A stretch of 64,000 nt of DNA from Podocnemis expansa (Eukaryota; Chordata; Testudines; Podocnemididae): the NCBI GenBank assembly GCA_007922195.1, contig ML681981.1:16615089-16679088 (forward strand), written 5' to 3'. Made by a program: the position numbers and the translations under genes. This document shows positions 36,741 to 48,250 of the stretch, in pieces; position 1 is the first letter of the stretch; each line of letters opens with the position of its first letter. The notes under the pieces were generated by a model. That model saw nothing but the letters and a program-made list of their open reading frames with translations, was not told the origin of the DNA and did not search any database.

Positions 36741-39544
36741 TAATGCATACAGCAACTTGTAAGCATTTTATAAGGTATAAACACTGAATGCCATAAGTTC
36801 AACACCATCTTAACCATATTAACACATAGGTGAAATGGACTGGTTTCGAGCAGTGAATTTGTCAGTATTTTTCTGAGATCAAAGTTTTGGCAAGAGCTGG
36901 TATCTGATTTGCCAGCATCATGGTCATTTTGTTGGAGAAGCAGTGCTAGGCTTGAAAGATGCCTCCTGATATTGTGTGGTGGCTTTTTTTGTTTTTCTTA
37001 GCTGTCATCTTGCTGTTGCTGTTTGCTTATAGAGAGAAACTTTAGTACAACCATTAAAACTGTAAGAGAGTAAGCCTATATAGGAGTGCCTAAGGTGAGA
37101 ATATACAAGAGCATAAAGTGCATGTGTCAGTTCAAAGGAATTTGTTCTTTTCTTTCTATAGTGTCTCTGAAGGTGGAAGGTATGCCCTATTCAGGAACTG
37201 GACTGGTTTCAAATATCTTTCATTGGCTCTGCGCTTCCATGAGTTGGTATTGATGGTATCTTCAGCTCATGACCATGCTATCTGTAGTTATTTCTTTATG
37301 GTTATATTGTTTTTGTCTTTTTCTGGTGGGAAATTCTCAGACCACCTTTAACTCTTCCTTTTATTCAGTTAAAATTTTGAAATATCCATGTAATTCCATC
37401 AGAGAGTAGCAGTAATTGAAATTGTTTTGACATTAATTTGTACACTCTTATTTCCTGTACAAAACTCATTTTTAAACTCAAAGGATTCTTAAAGAGAGAG
37501 TCTTCAAAGGTAATTGGTCATCAAAGTAGAATATTATATTTTCTTAGCATCCTTGGAGAAGTTCTTGTCTTGTGGAGTTTGGTAAGTTGCTACATAAACA
37601 TTGCCAGACAATTAACTTCCCAATTAATATAAATATTTTATACTCTGATTGCTTCTTGCATTATTAGCTAGTAGTAGCATCAAATGACCTTGCTATTTTT
37701 ATACATAAAACATCTTACTGTTAACAAGCATGACCTATTATAGGAATGCTTACATTCAGAAGTGAAATATTTGCAGATATACATATCAAAATAGCTTACG
37801 CCTTCTTAAGCATTTGAGAGACATCAAAGGTTTCACCTTTCGATTGGAAAATGAATGTCATAACTGATATAATCCATTAATATGTTTCACAACACAAACG
37901 TTGTTCCCAATAGGTAAAGAATGCAAACTTCATTCAGATTAATTTATATTATTGAACACTAAGCATATTTCTAGAATTCTTTGAGTGGCTTTAAAACTTG
38001 TTTGCAGAGAGGTGGCCTAAAAAGACCCACTTTTATGACCTGTTTATAGCTCTGATAAGCCATTCTAACTGTTGCTTCTTTTAATGTATGTTAAATAAAG
38101 AAGATGTTCATAATCTTTTACACAGCCAGCTCTTTTTCTAAAACATGAATATCTTACTAATTTTTATCATATCCATACCAAAAATTGTGCCTTCTATAAA
38201 AGGCTAGAAGTCTCCTGCTCTTTGAGAAGATGTTCTTGTTTAATTTTTAACTAAATAATTCTTAGCTTTACAACATTCCATTTGTAGAGTATTTCCAATT
38301 TGTAGTTGAACATGCCTATCAAATATTCTGTACAAGATACAATTCACAATAACTATAATTTATATACATCCTTCAAAACATAATATGCAGTGTAATATAT
38401 TAAAGCAAAATATAAGTGATAAAGCTGTATCCCAGAATTACTGAATACACTTGGAGGTGATAAATATATTTTTTTCACTAAGGAGGTGTCCTTCCCCTTG
38501 ACATGTGGTTGATGGAAAGCAGAGCTTTGCTAAGTTAGTGTGAACAGTTCATTTAATTAAACCCACCACAAACATAAACAGGCAAGCTATTCTCCCATCA
38601 TCATGTGTGAAAATAAATTTAAGTATTTCCTAAAATTCAGTAAAGATAAAACTAACATTGTAAGAATTTAAAATTATAAAAAATATTTAACATCTTAACA
38701 TTTGTATTGTCTACTCCCCTTCAACATCCATGTGTGCCCAACCCTAGGCAAGTGGGTGGTTCAGGTCCACACAGGAAAAACCTGGAAGAATCACTGATAG
38801 TGACAATTTCAGGACATATGGCAAACTAGAGCAAATTTATCTTGTCACATAACCATAAAATATCCTTTTTCAGTACTAATGGATTCTGTGTTAACCCCAA
38901 CTTCCCGTGGAAGTTTGCCAAGCCATATTTATTTTTGGGAAGACACTCAATAATTGTTGTCGGTTCTGGCTCAGAAATATGTGTCTCATGGCCTTCTCTT
39001 CATGTGCTATGCCTTTGTTTGGTGACACACAGCTTCAGAAGAGTAGGATAAAAATTGTTCAAGTGGAAAGTATTCCAACATGAGTTCATTTGAGAAGAAA
39101 AAATAGTTAGGATTTTACTTTAATTTGTGTAATTGTACAATAAAATATGAACACCACAGTTAAGACATACAGTAGCTATATTTTGGCACACTCTCTGCAT
39201 AATACAGGCTATTAAAATTCTACTTTTGAAACAAATGAACAAAAATATTAAGAATCTTAATCAGACTACACTTGATCTTGGCCAGCCACAACACAATTAA
39301 AGCTTTAATTGCCCAGCAGTTAAATTTGTCATCACAAAGCAATTTGTGCTTACAATTTTAACTTAGAAATGTTTAACTTCAGTCCAGCACTATCATAGAT
39401 TTGGGAAGCAAAGCTAGGTGTCTGGTGGAGAAGGACTGGGAGCAATAAACCCTCAGCCTGGTTTGGGGAAAGGGATAGGGTGAGGAAGAGGAAGAGTAAT
39501 AATCTCCTCTTCAGTTTATAAGCACTTTAAAGCATAGATTATTT
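36741..39544. other. Intronic sequence, nothing recognised
   Basis: About 2.8 kb, AT-rich. 37620-38700 is especially rich in A and T. No exon, RNA gene or repeat ends were recognised. Confidence 0.45.
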
Positions 39545-39650
39545 ACTACTCTCTATTTTTGTACAGTGCCTAGAATGTTGGGGCCCAACTCTTGGTTCAT
39601 CCTTGGAACGATCAGAAATTAAAACTTCATTAACACAAATAATAATAGAA
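39545..39650 (+). repeat. Possible amniote SINE/LINE 3' tail
   Basis: The words ctatttttgtacagtgccta, then atgttggggccc, then ttcatccttggaac and an ending of acacaaataataataga resemble a widespread amniote repeat tail (TGTACAGCGCCTAGCACAATGGGG... ending in AATAATAA). The family assignment is from memory and uncertain. Confidence 0.4.
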
Positions 39651-40553
39651 TAATATAGAGATTATAAGCTTTCATGGAGCTGCATTCAGCAACTGACAGA
39701 TACGAATTGGGTGCAACTGCTGCTGCCAGGTTGTCCAGATAATTTCAGTTTGTGATTCCCAGAATTTTGAATAGCTTTTCATTTAAATTGTTGTCTTCAA
39801 TGGTATGTTGCCTTCTGAATTGTACTTGGCACTTTCAGATATAACTTAAAAGGGTCTTCTGTTTTGGAACAGGAGTATAGTACATGGGCTTTGCTGATAA
39901 CTTCTATAGTTATTTTTCAGAATACTTAGCTGGACAGAAGTCTTCCAATAAAGCTGTTTCCTTAGAAAAAGCCAGTTCCTAGGAGCCAAAACATTTTTGT
40001 GGAAATACTTCTGGTGGATGAAGTTTTGCTGAGCCAAAGGCAGTGTTCCTCCATGGCTTCCTACTAGCTCACCAGGCAGTGTGGAGACAGCACTGCCAGT
40101 GGTCTGCCCTGAGACAGGGGACCCCAGTCACTCAGGGACTGTGGTTCTGTGAAGTGAAGTTCTGGAATATCCTTCCAAAGTGAGCACTAGGGCAAGAAAC
40201 CTAACTGGCTTCATAGCTGAGCTTGTTACATTTATGGAGGGGATTATATGATAGGACAGCCTAATTTGGCAATTGATCCATCTTTGACTACTAGTGGTAA
40301 ATATGCCCAGTGACCTGTGATGAGATCTTGGATGGGATAAGTTCTGAATTACTAGAGAACGTTCTTACTGGGTGTCTGACTGGTGAGTCTTGCCCACATG
40401 CTCAGGGCTTAATTGATTGCTATATTTGGGGTTGGGAAGCCATTTTCCCACAGGGCAGATTGGCATAGGCCCTGTGGAGGGGATGGGTTTCTTCTTCTGT
40501 AGCATTGGGCACTGGGTTACTTTCTGATGGATTATCTGTACCTTGAAGTCTTT

Positions 40554-41475
40554 GATCCATCTGTGCCTAGGGTAGCCACCTGAAAATGCCAAGGTCAAGG
40601 CAGCTGGAAAAGAAGAGCAGATTTTTCTCAATACGGTTGGGTGTCACTGAAGTTCAGCCTCCCAACCAGCCAAAGCCAGTGCTTCTGATTCCCCAGAAGC
40701 TAAAACAAAAATATACAGTCCTCTTCTCTGCATTTCAGCCTGACTCCTAGTCACCCAATAGGTCCAGTAAAGAGAGAAGTTACCTTAAAACCTCTGCGCT
40801 CTTTACCAAAAAGGTTTTCCTGACTCCAGAGGGTCAGACACATAACTAAATCATAAATTTGGATCTTGCCCAAAATACCCCACAGCCAGCTAATCCTTCA
40901 GTAACAACTAAAGGTTTATTATCAAAGGAAAGAAACAAACTATAAAACAAATCTTAAAGGATTAAGTCAGTCAGATACATACAAATGGACTTTTAAATCA
41001 TATATATTAGGTTTCCAGTAGAATTGTGGAGTTTGCAGGCTTGTATAATCCCTCTAGTGTACATCCAGTACCTGAATGGCTCTCAGTCCTTTGTTTCATA
41101 GCTTCAGTTGTAAACAAGCAGTTTAGCCGATGGCAGGTGAAGATTTACTGAAGGCAAAATGGAAGTGGTTCAGCTGTCTTTTATGTCCCTTTTCCCTTGC
41201 AATGCTGTTTGTGCAAATGTACAGAGAAAAGATGGAGTCCTGAGTCACATGAATAAGTCCTGGTGACCCAGGTCATGTTTTACACTCCCTTGCATTTATT
41301 TTCATTCCATTCTGTAAGATCCCCCATCTTCAAAGCATCTAACAAAGTGGGATTTTCTCTTACGAAAGCTCATGCAAAAGATAAATCTGTTGGTCTTTAA
41401 GTGCAACAGGACTTCTTGGTCTTTTTTTGCTGGACTAGACTAACACAGCTGCCTACTTAATCCAAAAAGCATCAC
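40554..41475 (-). mobile_element. Insert within CR1: LTR-like segment plus a repeat arm
   Basis: The 7-mer agtcttt lies on both sides (40547-40553 and 41476-41482), which is consistent with a short target duplication. On the minus strand the interior has a GATAATAAACCTTTAGT segment (about 40910-40925), which could serve as a polyadenylation signal. The layout resembles R/U5 of a reptilian LTR element. The right part (41341-41455) is a copy of the 'agactaacaaatttatt' family. The LTR assignment is inference from layout. Confidence 0.45.
41341..41455 (-). repeat. Copy of the 'agactaacaaatttatt' family
   Basis: On + it reads aaagtgggattttctcttac, gaaagctcatgcaaaagata, gttggtctttaagtgcaac, then ggactagactaacacagctg. 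This is the same order as the right arm and terminal segment of the copy at 60940-61165. A single arm only. Confidence 0.75.
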
Positions 41476-41640
41476 AGTCTTTAAATTGTTGTTTGAGGAC
41501 TTCAGTAACTCAATCATAAGTTAGAGGTCATCTGTGGGAGTGGTGGAGTGAGGTTTTGTGGTCTGCATTGTGCAGGAAGTCATGGGATGATCATAACAGT
41601 TCCTTCTGACCTTAGGGTCTGCATGTCTATGATTTGGCCA

Positions 41641-42126
41641 TGCCAAGGCTCCTTGCCTTCTAGAAATTAGGGGCACCCAGTACGAGTCAATGTGAGGGGG
41701 CTGCCAAACAGCCACAGACTCTGGGAGCCTAAGCACCTGCTGAGTGAAACTGACATTTTTGTGAGCAAGAATGTCAGCTTCACCCAGCAGCTGTCAGGGC
41801 CCAAAGAACCTGTTTTGTTTCATAACCCTAATGTGTCAGTTTTTCTGAAACAAAATAAGATTTCTGGTTCCATCCAGGTTTAAGTTTACCCTGGTGTTTA
41901 ATCATGTTCTCCATTCACAGTGTGGAATAGTCTATATATGCAGTAGTATAGGAATATATTATAGGGCAGCGAATGTTAAAATTTAAATGGTGCTTTAAAT
42001 AATAATTTTGCATCTTCAGCTACCTAATCTTTGATTTCAAATTTGTTGTTCTCTTTTGACCAAAGCAGCTACTCAGTTCGGAACCCTAGAGATGTATCAT
42101 TTGAAAGTAAAAATTGGCAGAGTCTA
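41641..42126. other. Intronic sequence, nothing recognised
   Basis: Short stretch between a CR1 3' end and a Gypsy fossil. It may include decayed flanks of either, but no motif is visible. Confidence 0.4.
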
Positions 42127-42470
42127 TTATTTTATTTGATATCTCTTTTTTAATAAGGAATGTATAAATACTGCTTTTTTGGATGCAGAAGCAACCAAGA
42201 ACGTTTGCAGATGCATGAGTTTCTGTTCAAATGTTTTTGGACACACTAGGAGACCATCTAGATATAATAACAAACACACTGTGAGAGGCATGCGGTGTAA
42301 TTCTCTCTCTCTTAGCCTTTCTAATACGGCTGGTGCATTATACAAGCCAAAAGTCATCACTTTAAATTGCCATGGGCCCAGCCCTACTAGGAAAGCAGTC
42401 CAACTTCCTCTCCCTTCAAATCTATTTTCGCATGCCATTACCCACTTTTAAAATCCAGTGTGGAAAACCA
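42127..42470 (-). pseudogene. Ty3/Gypsy-type reverse-transcriptase fossil
   Basis: On minus, upstream to downstream: FSTLDFKSG (motif A with a catalytic Asp, then a stop), then WTAFLVGLGPWQFKVMTFGL, then YNAPAVLERLRE (the F-G-L-x-N-A-P signature of Ty3/Gypsy polymerases), then LLYLDGLLV in place of the usual YLDD, then TFEQKLMHLQ. The second catalytic Asp of the YxDD box is Gly, and stops and shifts are present. Only about 110 codons survive, with no LTRs, protease or integrase alongside. Confidence 0.82.
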
Positions 42471-43908
42471 GACTGAATAATAGAAACAATAGAAATTGGC
42501 GGAGACACCAAATCTATGTGAAGTGCACGTAATTTAGAGACTAATGCGAGAGACATTACTCAAAATGAAGTGGGTGCACTAAGTAGGAGAGTATGGCAAG
42601 ATGACGTTGTGAATGTCATTCTGGCATAAAGCTTTATCAGATGAGAGTCATGCAATGTTGTTAGTTCTGTAACTGAGTGCAGTGTATTGATAGGATTCAA
42701 TCCTGCTTAGATTAACACCGGAGGAATTATGCTCTTTGGGACAATAGAGTTCTGCCTGAAAAATACTGCAGCAGCTGTGCTCTGAGTGCATATACATATT
42801 TAGTACTTGGTTTAAATTATTCCTGCTCTTACAATCCTGCTGCTGCTGTCATTTGATGTGGTGTGATGTTCTTGATCTCTGCGCCCTTCCTCTTTGCCTA
42901 AATTCAATCATTCTCACCTTCTGTTCTTTTTGTTTAATGCCAAACTGTCAAAAATTCTGGCATGTGATTACCAGTGTTCTTTTGTTGATAATCTGTGTGA
43001 AAAGGACAGTTCATCTCACAGTCACAACATGCATGGGGCCAGTTCGAGCAATGCTTAGGATGTGGACCACTGAATATTGTAATACCACTGATAACAGAGA
43101 GAGAGTCTGCTTTTGCTGCTCTGTTATGTGCAAGGGATATAAGCAAGGAGAAAAGAAGAAGCAGGAGTGCAAGGTCTAGGATGTGGAACAGAATAATGGT
43201 TGAAGTGACTTGACACTGAACTCATGAACAGGATTTATTTTTAGATTAAAAAAGCAAAAAGCCCATCATAGTGATCATATTTAGGTCCCCAATAAGTGGT
43301 AGTGCTGGGAGTCTAGTGACAAGGTGCCCCAGGTAAGTTCTGAAATGATGTGGTATTTTGAAATGTCTGTGATAGCCCAAGTATGAGGCAACCGTTTATG
43401 ATTTCTTCTCATACTTTGATTCTATTCTTGTTCATCCACTTGTTATCCACTTAAGTATTTTTCTGGCGGGAGCTGTAGACACGTTCTATATCAGTAATAT
43501 TATGGAACTGATTACTTCTGACCTCTTTCCTACCTCAGCTGGGTACCTAGTTTTTCCTGGACAGAGGTTTGTGATAAAATTTGACCTTTCTTTTATCCTG
43601 TCCTCTATAAGAATATGGAGAGACCTCGGATCATAACTAAAGGAAAAGACAAAGAATATTCACAGTCCAGAGCTGCTTAACAAGAGACTGGAGAAATAAT
43701 GTTGGCTCTGCCACTAGCTTGAGTGACTTTGGACAAGAAATTAACATGTGTATCTCCATTTTTCTCACCTATTGTAAACAGAGAGGATAATATGTCCCTG
43801 CTCAATAGGTCTGTGAAGACCAATGTGTGTAATGCTCTTTAAAACCCTCAGATAAAAGCGGTATCAAAACAAGGTTTTAGTAAACTATTGGTACAGTAGT
43901 TCACAAAT
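42471..43908. other. Intronic sequence, nothing recognised
   Basis: No motif, repeat ends or splice-flanked coding sequence was seen in about 1.4 kb. A 108-codon + reading at 42853-43179 has no recognisable domain. Confidence 0.45.
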
Positions 43909-44202
43909 GGCATGTCTACACTGTGTGTTTAAGTCGACTTAAACAGCTGCAGGGCAATAAAGTCGACTTTATTAAGTTGACTTAAGGCAATGTTGACTCA
44001 CTAAGTCGACTAAATAAAGTCAACTTAGTGCAGTGGGGCCATTAAGTTGACTTTATAAAGTTGACTTAAGCCAGGGCACCCATTTAAAGTTGACTTTATA
44101 AAGTCGACTTAATGTAGTGTGGGCTCACTAAGTCGACTTTAAGTAGACTTTATTAAGTCGACTTAATAAAGTCAACCTAGCTTTTACAATGTAGACATAG
44201 CC
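43909..44202. mobile_element. 294-bp palindromic MITE rich in GTCGAC (Harbinger-like)
   Basis: The left terminus ggcatgtctacactgtg and the right terminus (reverse complement) ggctatgtctacattgt are inverted repeats. Between them lie about a dozen variants of AAGTCGACTT or AAGTTGACTTT in both orientations, six of them with an exact GTCGAC. A self-complementary structure is possible over most of its length. No convincing target duplication was seen, and no protein is encoded. Confidence 0.75.
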
Positions 44203-45334
44203 AAAGGTTTTAATGTTCACTGGTGAAATTCCTGTTTCTAGAAATAAAAGGAGGACATCCAAAATGAATGTTTGGTTCAGAAAGGCAAAATTGCTAATCC
44301 AAAATGAATATGCTTGGTTCAGAAAAGTAGAATGTCTTAATTACAGAAGACCCAAAAATATGTTTCATTATTCCTTGCTGTAGGTGTAGATTATGTAAAC
44401 TAAATGGCAGAAAGTTTTCTTTCTTAACACAAAGCCCAGTCTATTTAATTCAATGAAAATTTGGCTGTTTCATTTGTTGAACCCATGTTATTACATGGAT
44501 AGTTTACTGCCAATCTTCCTTCTAACCTGTTCCTTTTATAGAGTCTAGTTCTGCTAAATTACGCCATCCATTTTGTTGGATGTTCAGGAGTTTGGCACAG
44601 TAACTCCTTAAATCAAGCTCATAGTAATGGCAGTAAAAAATAAAGTTGGTGATGTTTCATTTATGAATTGAACTACCAGTAGTCATGAACCAAAAAAAAA
44701 AAAAAAACCAAAAAAAAAAACAAACCCTATATAAAAGGGAAGAGTGAGACATTTTTGTAATAAGAGTTGACTTACAAAAACTCTGTGTGTTAATACCAGT
44801 GTAAAATTAAATAGAACAAACACTGAAACCCAGAGGCCAGTTTCATCAAAATGATGATGAGTGGAAAACTTTATGTGAACTAATGAACAGATGAGATTCT
44901 CACTTGTTACAATTCAAACAACAAATTTTAATATATTTATAGAAGACAACTGTCACTTGATAAGTCTAGGAGATGCAAAGGCCCTTTGGGTTTTCCGTTG
45001 TTGATCACAAGAAGTCCTTCACAACTACTTCCTAGTCAGCATTTTTGATTCATTTGTTAGGCAGAACATGCCCTATGGTCATTTTTCATTGTTAATAGAA
45101 CCAACAACTTTATTTTGCATGTTAATGTTTGTGGTATTTTCAGTAATTTAAAATTGTAACCTCTTGGAAGGAGGGAAGCAGAGAGAAGGGAGCACGTTAA
45201 AAACACTGGTAATGGTTATCTGTTTCCATAGGCAAATACAAAAGCCTGGATTTTGTCCCTCAGATATGCCACTATTTACAGTCCCTGCCCATTTTAAAGT
45301 CTGTGTTTATCTATGTATCTGCTGGTTTTTTTAT
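44203..45334. other. Intronic sequence with an A-rich run
   Basis: AT-rich. A nearly pure A tract with two interrupting cc/c positions lies at about 44692-44722. Nothing else was recognised. Confidence 0.45.
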
Positions 45335-45361
45335 ATATATATTTTTATAAATAAAAAAAAA
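45335..45361. repeat. AT low-complexity tract
   Basis: A TATATATAT core followed by ttttataaataaaaaaaaa sits next to the 3' end of the RLE-LINE fragment on minus and could be its tail or its target site. Confidence 0.5.
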
Positions 45362-46150
45362 TTCCCCTCTCACCCCTACAGGTGGTGTGTGTCTTCCTCA
45401 ACCTTGGGTCCTCTGCCAGAGGCCTGGGAGTTTGAGGGTTCTACGCAGTATCTTAGCTGTTCCTAGCACTGCGCTCTTCTGGACAGAGAGCTCTGATGTT
45501 GTTCCTGGGATCTGTTGGAGCCACTCTCCCAGCTTAGGAGTCACAGCCCCGAGTGCTCCTACCACCACTGGGACCACTTTGGCCTTCACTTTCCACATCT
45601 GCTCTAGTTCCTCTTTCAGGCCCTGGTACTTCTCCAGCTTCTCATACTCCTCCTTCCTGATGTTGCTGTCACTTGGCACTGCTACATCTATCACCACCAC
45701 TGTCTTCTGGTCCTTGTCTATTACCATGATGTCTGGTTGATTGGCCAGTACCTGCCTGTCCGTCTGGATCTGGAAGTCCCACAGGATCTTAGCCCTGTTA
45801 TTCTCCACGACCTTCTGTGGAATCTCCCGTCTGGTCTTGGGAGGGTCTAGCCCATACACTGTGCAGATGTTCCTGTACACAATGCCAGCTACTTGCTTGT
45901 GCCGTTCAGTGTATGCTGTTCCTGCCTGCATCTTCCATCCTGCCACTATGTGTTGGACTGTCTCTGAGGCCTCCCTGCACAGTCTGCACCTTGGGTCCTG
46001 TCTAGTGTGGTAGACCCCTGCTTCAATGGATCTGCTGCTCAGTGCCTGTTCTTGTGCTGCTATGATCAGTGCCTCAGTGCTGTCTTTTAGTCCAGCCCTT
46101 TCTAGCCACTGGTAGGATTTCCCAACGTCAGCCACGTCAAACTCCAGACC
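45362..46150 (-). pseudogene. C-terminal part of a non-LTR retrotransposon with restriction-like endonuclease (R2/R4/Dong-like)
   Basis: An open frame of 245 codons (46135-45398, minus) has no Met start and opens upstream to about 46150, where the element is 5'-truncated. It carries a zinc-knuckle-like CRLC...H motif (Cys50, Cys53, His62), then ILWDFQIQTDRQ, then the PD-X14-D core of a restriction-like endonuclease (Pro134-Asp135 ... Asp150; PDIMVID and VVVIDVAVPSD). After that come a helical EYEKLEKYQGLKEELEQMW and the family-like C-terminus GALGAVTPKLGEWL and LGTAKILRRTLKLPGLW. These elements use the C-terminal nuclease to nick DNA for target-primed reverse transcription. The last ligand of the knuckle, normally Cys, is Trp67 here (codon at 45935-45937). 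The reverse transcriptase is absent. The exact clade (R4, Dong, Rex6 or related) is not settled by eye. Confidence 0.82.
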
Positions 46151-46691
46151 ATTTTTCTATTGTTCAAATTCTCATTTGTTTTTTTCATTTTTTAATAGAG
46201 GTATACGGTGTTTTCTTAAGTCACTGGCTTTTCATTTTGTTATGAACCCTGAGAGTGTTTTGAGTAAGTTCTGCCACTCCAGATGTTACAAGAAGCCCAT
46301 GAGTTTATGCTAATTTCTACAGTTTCTACTTGATACTCATAGTGGAATGTGTTTGGTATAAACACACACAAAATAAAATAATAGGGCTAAAGTTTATCGT
46401 TGTCACCACCTAGGAGGTGAGGCTGGTCAATTTCTCTTGACTCTGCTTCTGAATTCTAACGCATAAGGCATTAATTCATCAAAACCTGTTTATGGTGAGG
46501 AAAACCACCACCATTATCCATTTTGTTTTTTAAAAATATTCAGCCCCTGAGAGTCAACTTTCTCTTGCATATTGGTAGAAAAGGCTAATGAAATAACAGA
46601 GTAGTGAAGATAGTTGTGGCGGGATTCCCAAAAATCATTTGGGGCCATATTGCATCATTAGTTTTTAAACCAATTATTCATTCCAAATAAA
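46151..46691. other. Intronic sequence, nothing recognised
   Basis: AT-rich flank of the RLE-LINE fragment; no feature seen. Confidence 0.45.
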
Positions 46692-46698
46692 ACTCTCA

Positions 46699-47775
46699 GG
46701 CTATGTCTACACACAGGGAGTTGAATCGATTTAGCCTGAAGCAATTCAAGCTAAATTGATATAACAACCATTGAATCAATTTAAATTAAATCGATTTTAA
46801 CGGGTCCCCTTAAATCGAACTAGCATGTCCAGGGAAGGACTTGCTAGTTAAATTTAGGAGAAGGGCATTCTGGGAGTTGTGGAAAACATGGCCCCCTGGA
46901 AGGGTCATGTTGCCACCCAATCCCCTGCCTGGCTCTCACCTGGAGAGCCAGAGAGGGGGGTAAAAAGACCCCAGGGCAGGTATCCCCCTGCACCCTGCAT
47001 ATCCCCCTCTCACCCCTAGCCTGGTGGCTATGGTGCAGGGACAGCCATGTGCCCCACATACCCCGTAGCTGGCCTGGCAGCAGCAGTGGCAGGGGCAGGG
47101 AAGCCCGCATGCCCGGCTTCCCTGCTGCTGGCCAGGCGGTGAGAGCAGGGAGCCTGCTCCCGACACCCGGCCAGCTGCAGGGAAGCTGGGCATATGGGCT
47201 TCCCTGCTCCCACTGCCTGGCCAGCAGTGGGGAAGCTGGGCGCACAGGTTCCCTTGCTCCCACCACCCAGCCAGCTGCAAGGAAGCTGGGCGTGAAGGCT
47301 TCCCTGCCCCTACCAGCTGGCCAGCTGCAGGGAAGCTGGGAGCACAGGCTTCCTGGCTTTGCTGCACCCCCACCTGGCCAGCGGTGGGGTTTGCAGGGCA
47401 CCTGGCCAGCCCTGCCAGCAGCACGGGATGTAGGGCACCTGGGGCTCCATTCCCCAGCCCTATGTGCCCCCCTCTCCCTGGCCAGGGTCCTGATTCCCTC
47501 TGTGGCCTGGGTGCTGAGGGGGAGGAAGATTGAAGCCATTGAAGCACAACAATGTTGTTTTGAAACAAGGTGTCCGAATGGCCTTGTTTCGAAGCAACCA
47601 TTTTGGTTCAATGGCTCTTTCAATTATCTACTAGGTCTTACTGTTTCAATTCAAGCTTTGTTGTTTCGATATGACGGAGCTTGTCATACTGAAACAACAA
47701 AACGTTGTGTGGACCTAATTTGTTTTAAAGCAAAACAACCAGCGTTGTTTCACTTTAAAACCTGTGTGTGGATGT
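46699..47775. mobile_element. Composite MITE-like element with GC-rich interior
   Basis: The left end ggctatgtctacacacag and the right end (reverse complement) acatccacacacag are similar inverted termini. The 7-mer actctca flanks both (46692-46698 and 47776-47782). The outer parts are AT-rich with self-complementary words (ttaaatcgatt, ttgaatcgattta, tgaaacaacaaa). The middle (46910-47480) is a GC-rich minisatellite. Several long readings (up to about 260 codons on both strands) come from the minisatellite and the self-complementary design, not from a gene. Confidence 0.55.
47100..47350. repeat. 50-bp minisatellite inside the composite element
   Basis: The word ggaagctggg starts at 47181, 47231, 47281 and 47331, exactly 50 bases apart, each within a unit of the form 'ccagctgcagggaagctggg...ggcttccctgctccca'. 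Each unit is itself partly palindromic (gggaagc ... gcttccc). Weaker copies extend left to about 47100. Confidence 0.85.
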
Positions 47776-47782
47776 ACTCTCA

Positions 47783-48242
47783 AAGTACTTTGCAACAATT
47801 AGTCACTGGTCGTCATTTCAACCTATGGTAGAATAGTGATATGTTTTTCATAGGTGCTGAAACTGAGTTAAGTAGCCAAGGGCATGAACTCTATGGCATA
47901 GTGATGAGGCTTGTGACTAACTTATCATATTTTTACCATATATAGTTATTATAGAATATCCTTTCTGGAGAATATACTACATTCAAAAAGAGTAAACTGT
48001 AATAATGTTAAGGTTGCAAAGGCATGCACTTGAAAATTAGAAAATGCCAAAACAAATGTTGCTTTGCCAACTATAAATCTGGCATTTCTTAACTTAGGAA
48101 GTGCTTTTGTATCTAAATTCCTTTTGGTTTGGTTTGGCTTTTGTCTTTTTTTAAGAGATAAAAAGAATTCTGTTATGTTCATCTGTAATGCATTAACAGG
48201 ATTTAAACCTGGAAGCTTCAGAAATGCACCACAGATAGTTAC
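47783..48242. other. Intronic sequence, nothing recognised
   Basis: AT-rich interval between two DNA transposons; no feature seen. Confidence 0.45.
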
Positions 48243-48250
48243 TACTAGAG

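Larger units (their letters stand above)
40145..41640 (+). mobile_element. Old CR1 LINE 3' end, split by a later insertion
   Basis: 40145-40553 parallels 18920-19330 of the other old CR1 on + (for example 'catttatggaggggat', 'gcagattggcataggcc', 'tgtagcattgggcac'). The matching remainder resumes at 41476 ('tttgaggacttcagtaactca') and runs to the CR1 end 'ttccttctgaccttagggtct' with a terminal tctatgatt. The 0.92 kb between is foreign to CR1. Confidence 0.82.

Noticed and set aside
46844..47831. Overlapping open frames of 220-260 codons on both strands as a possible gene
   Set aside because: They lie on the GC-rich 50-bp minisatellite and its self-complementary flanks. Long frames occur on both strands at once, with low-complexity Gly/Pro/Ala/Ser composition and no domain or splice context.
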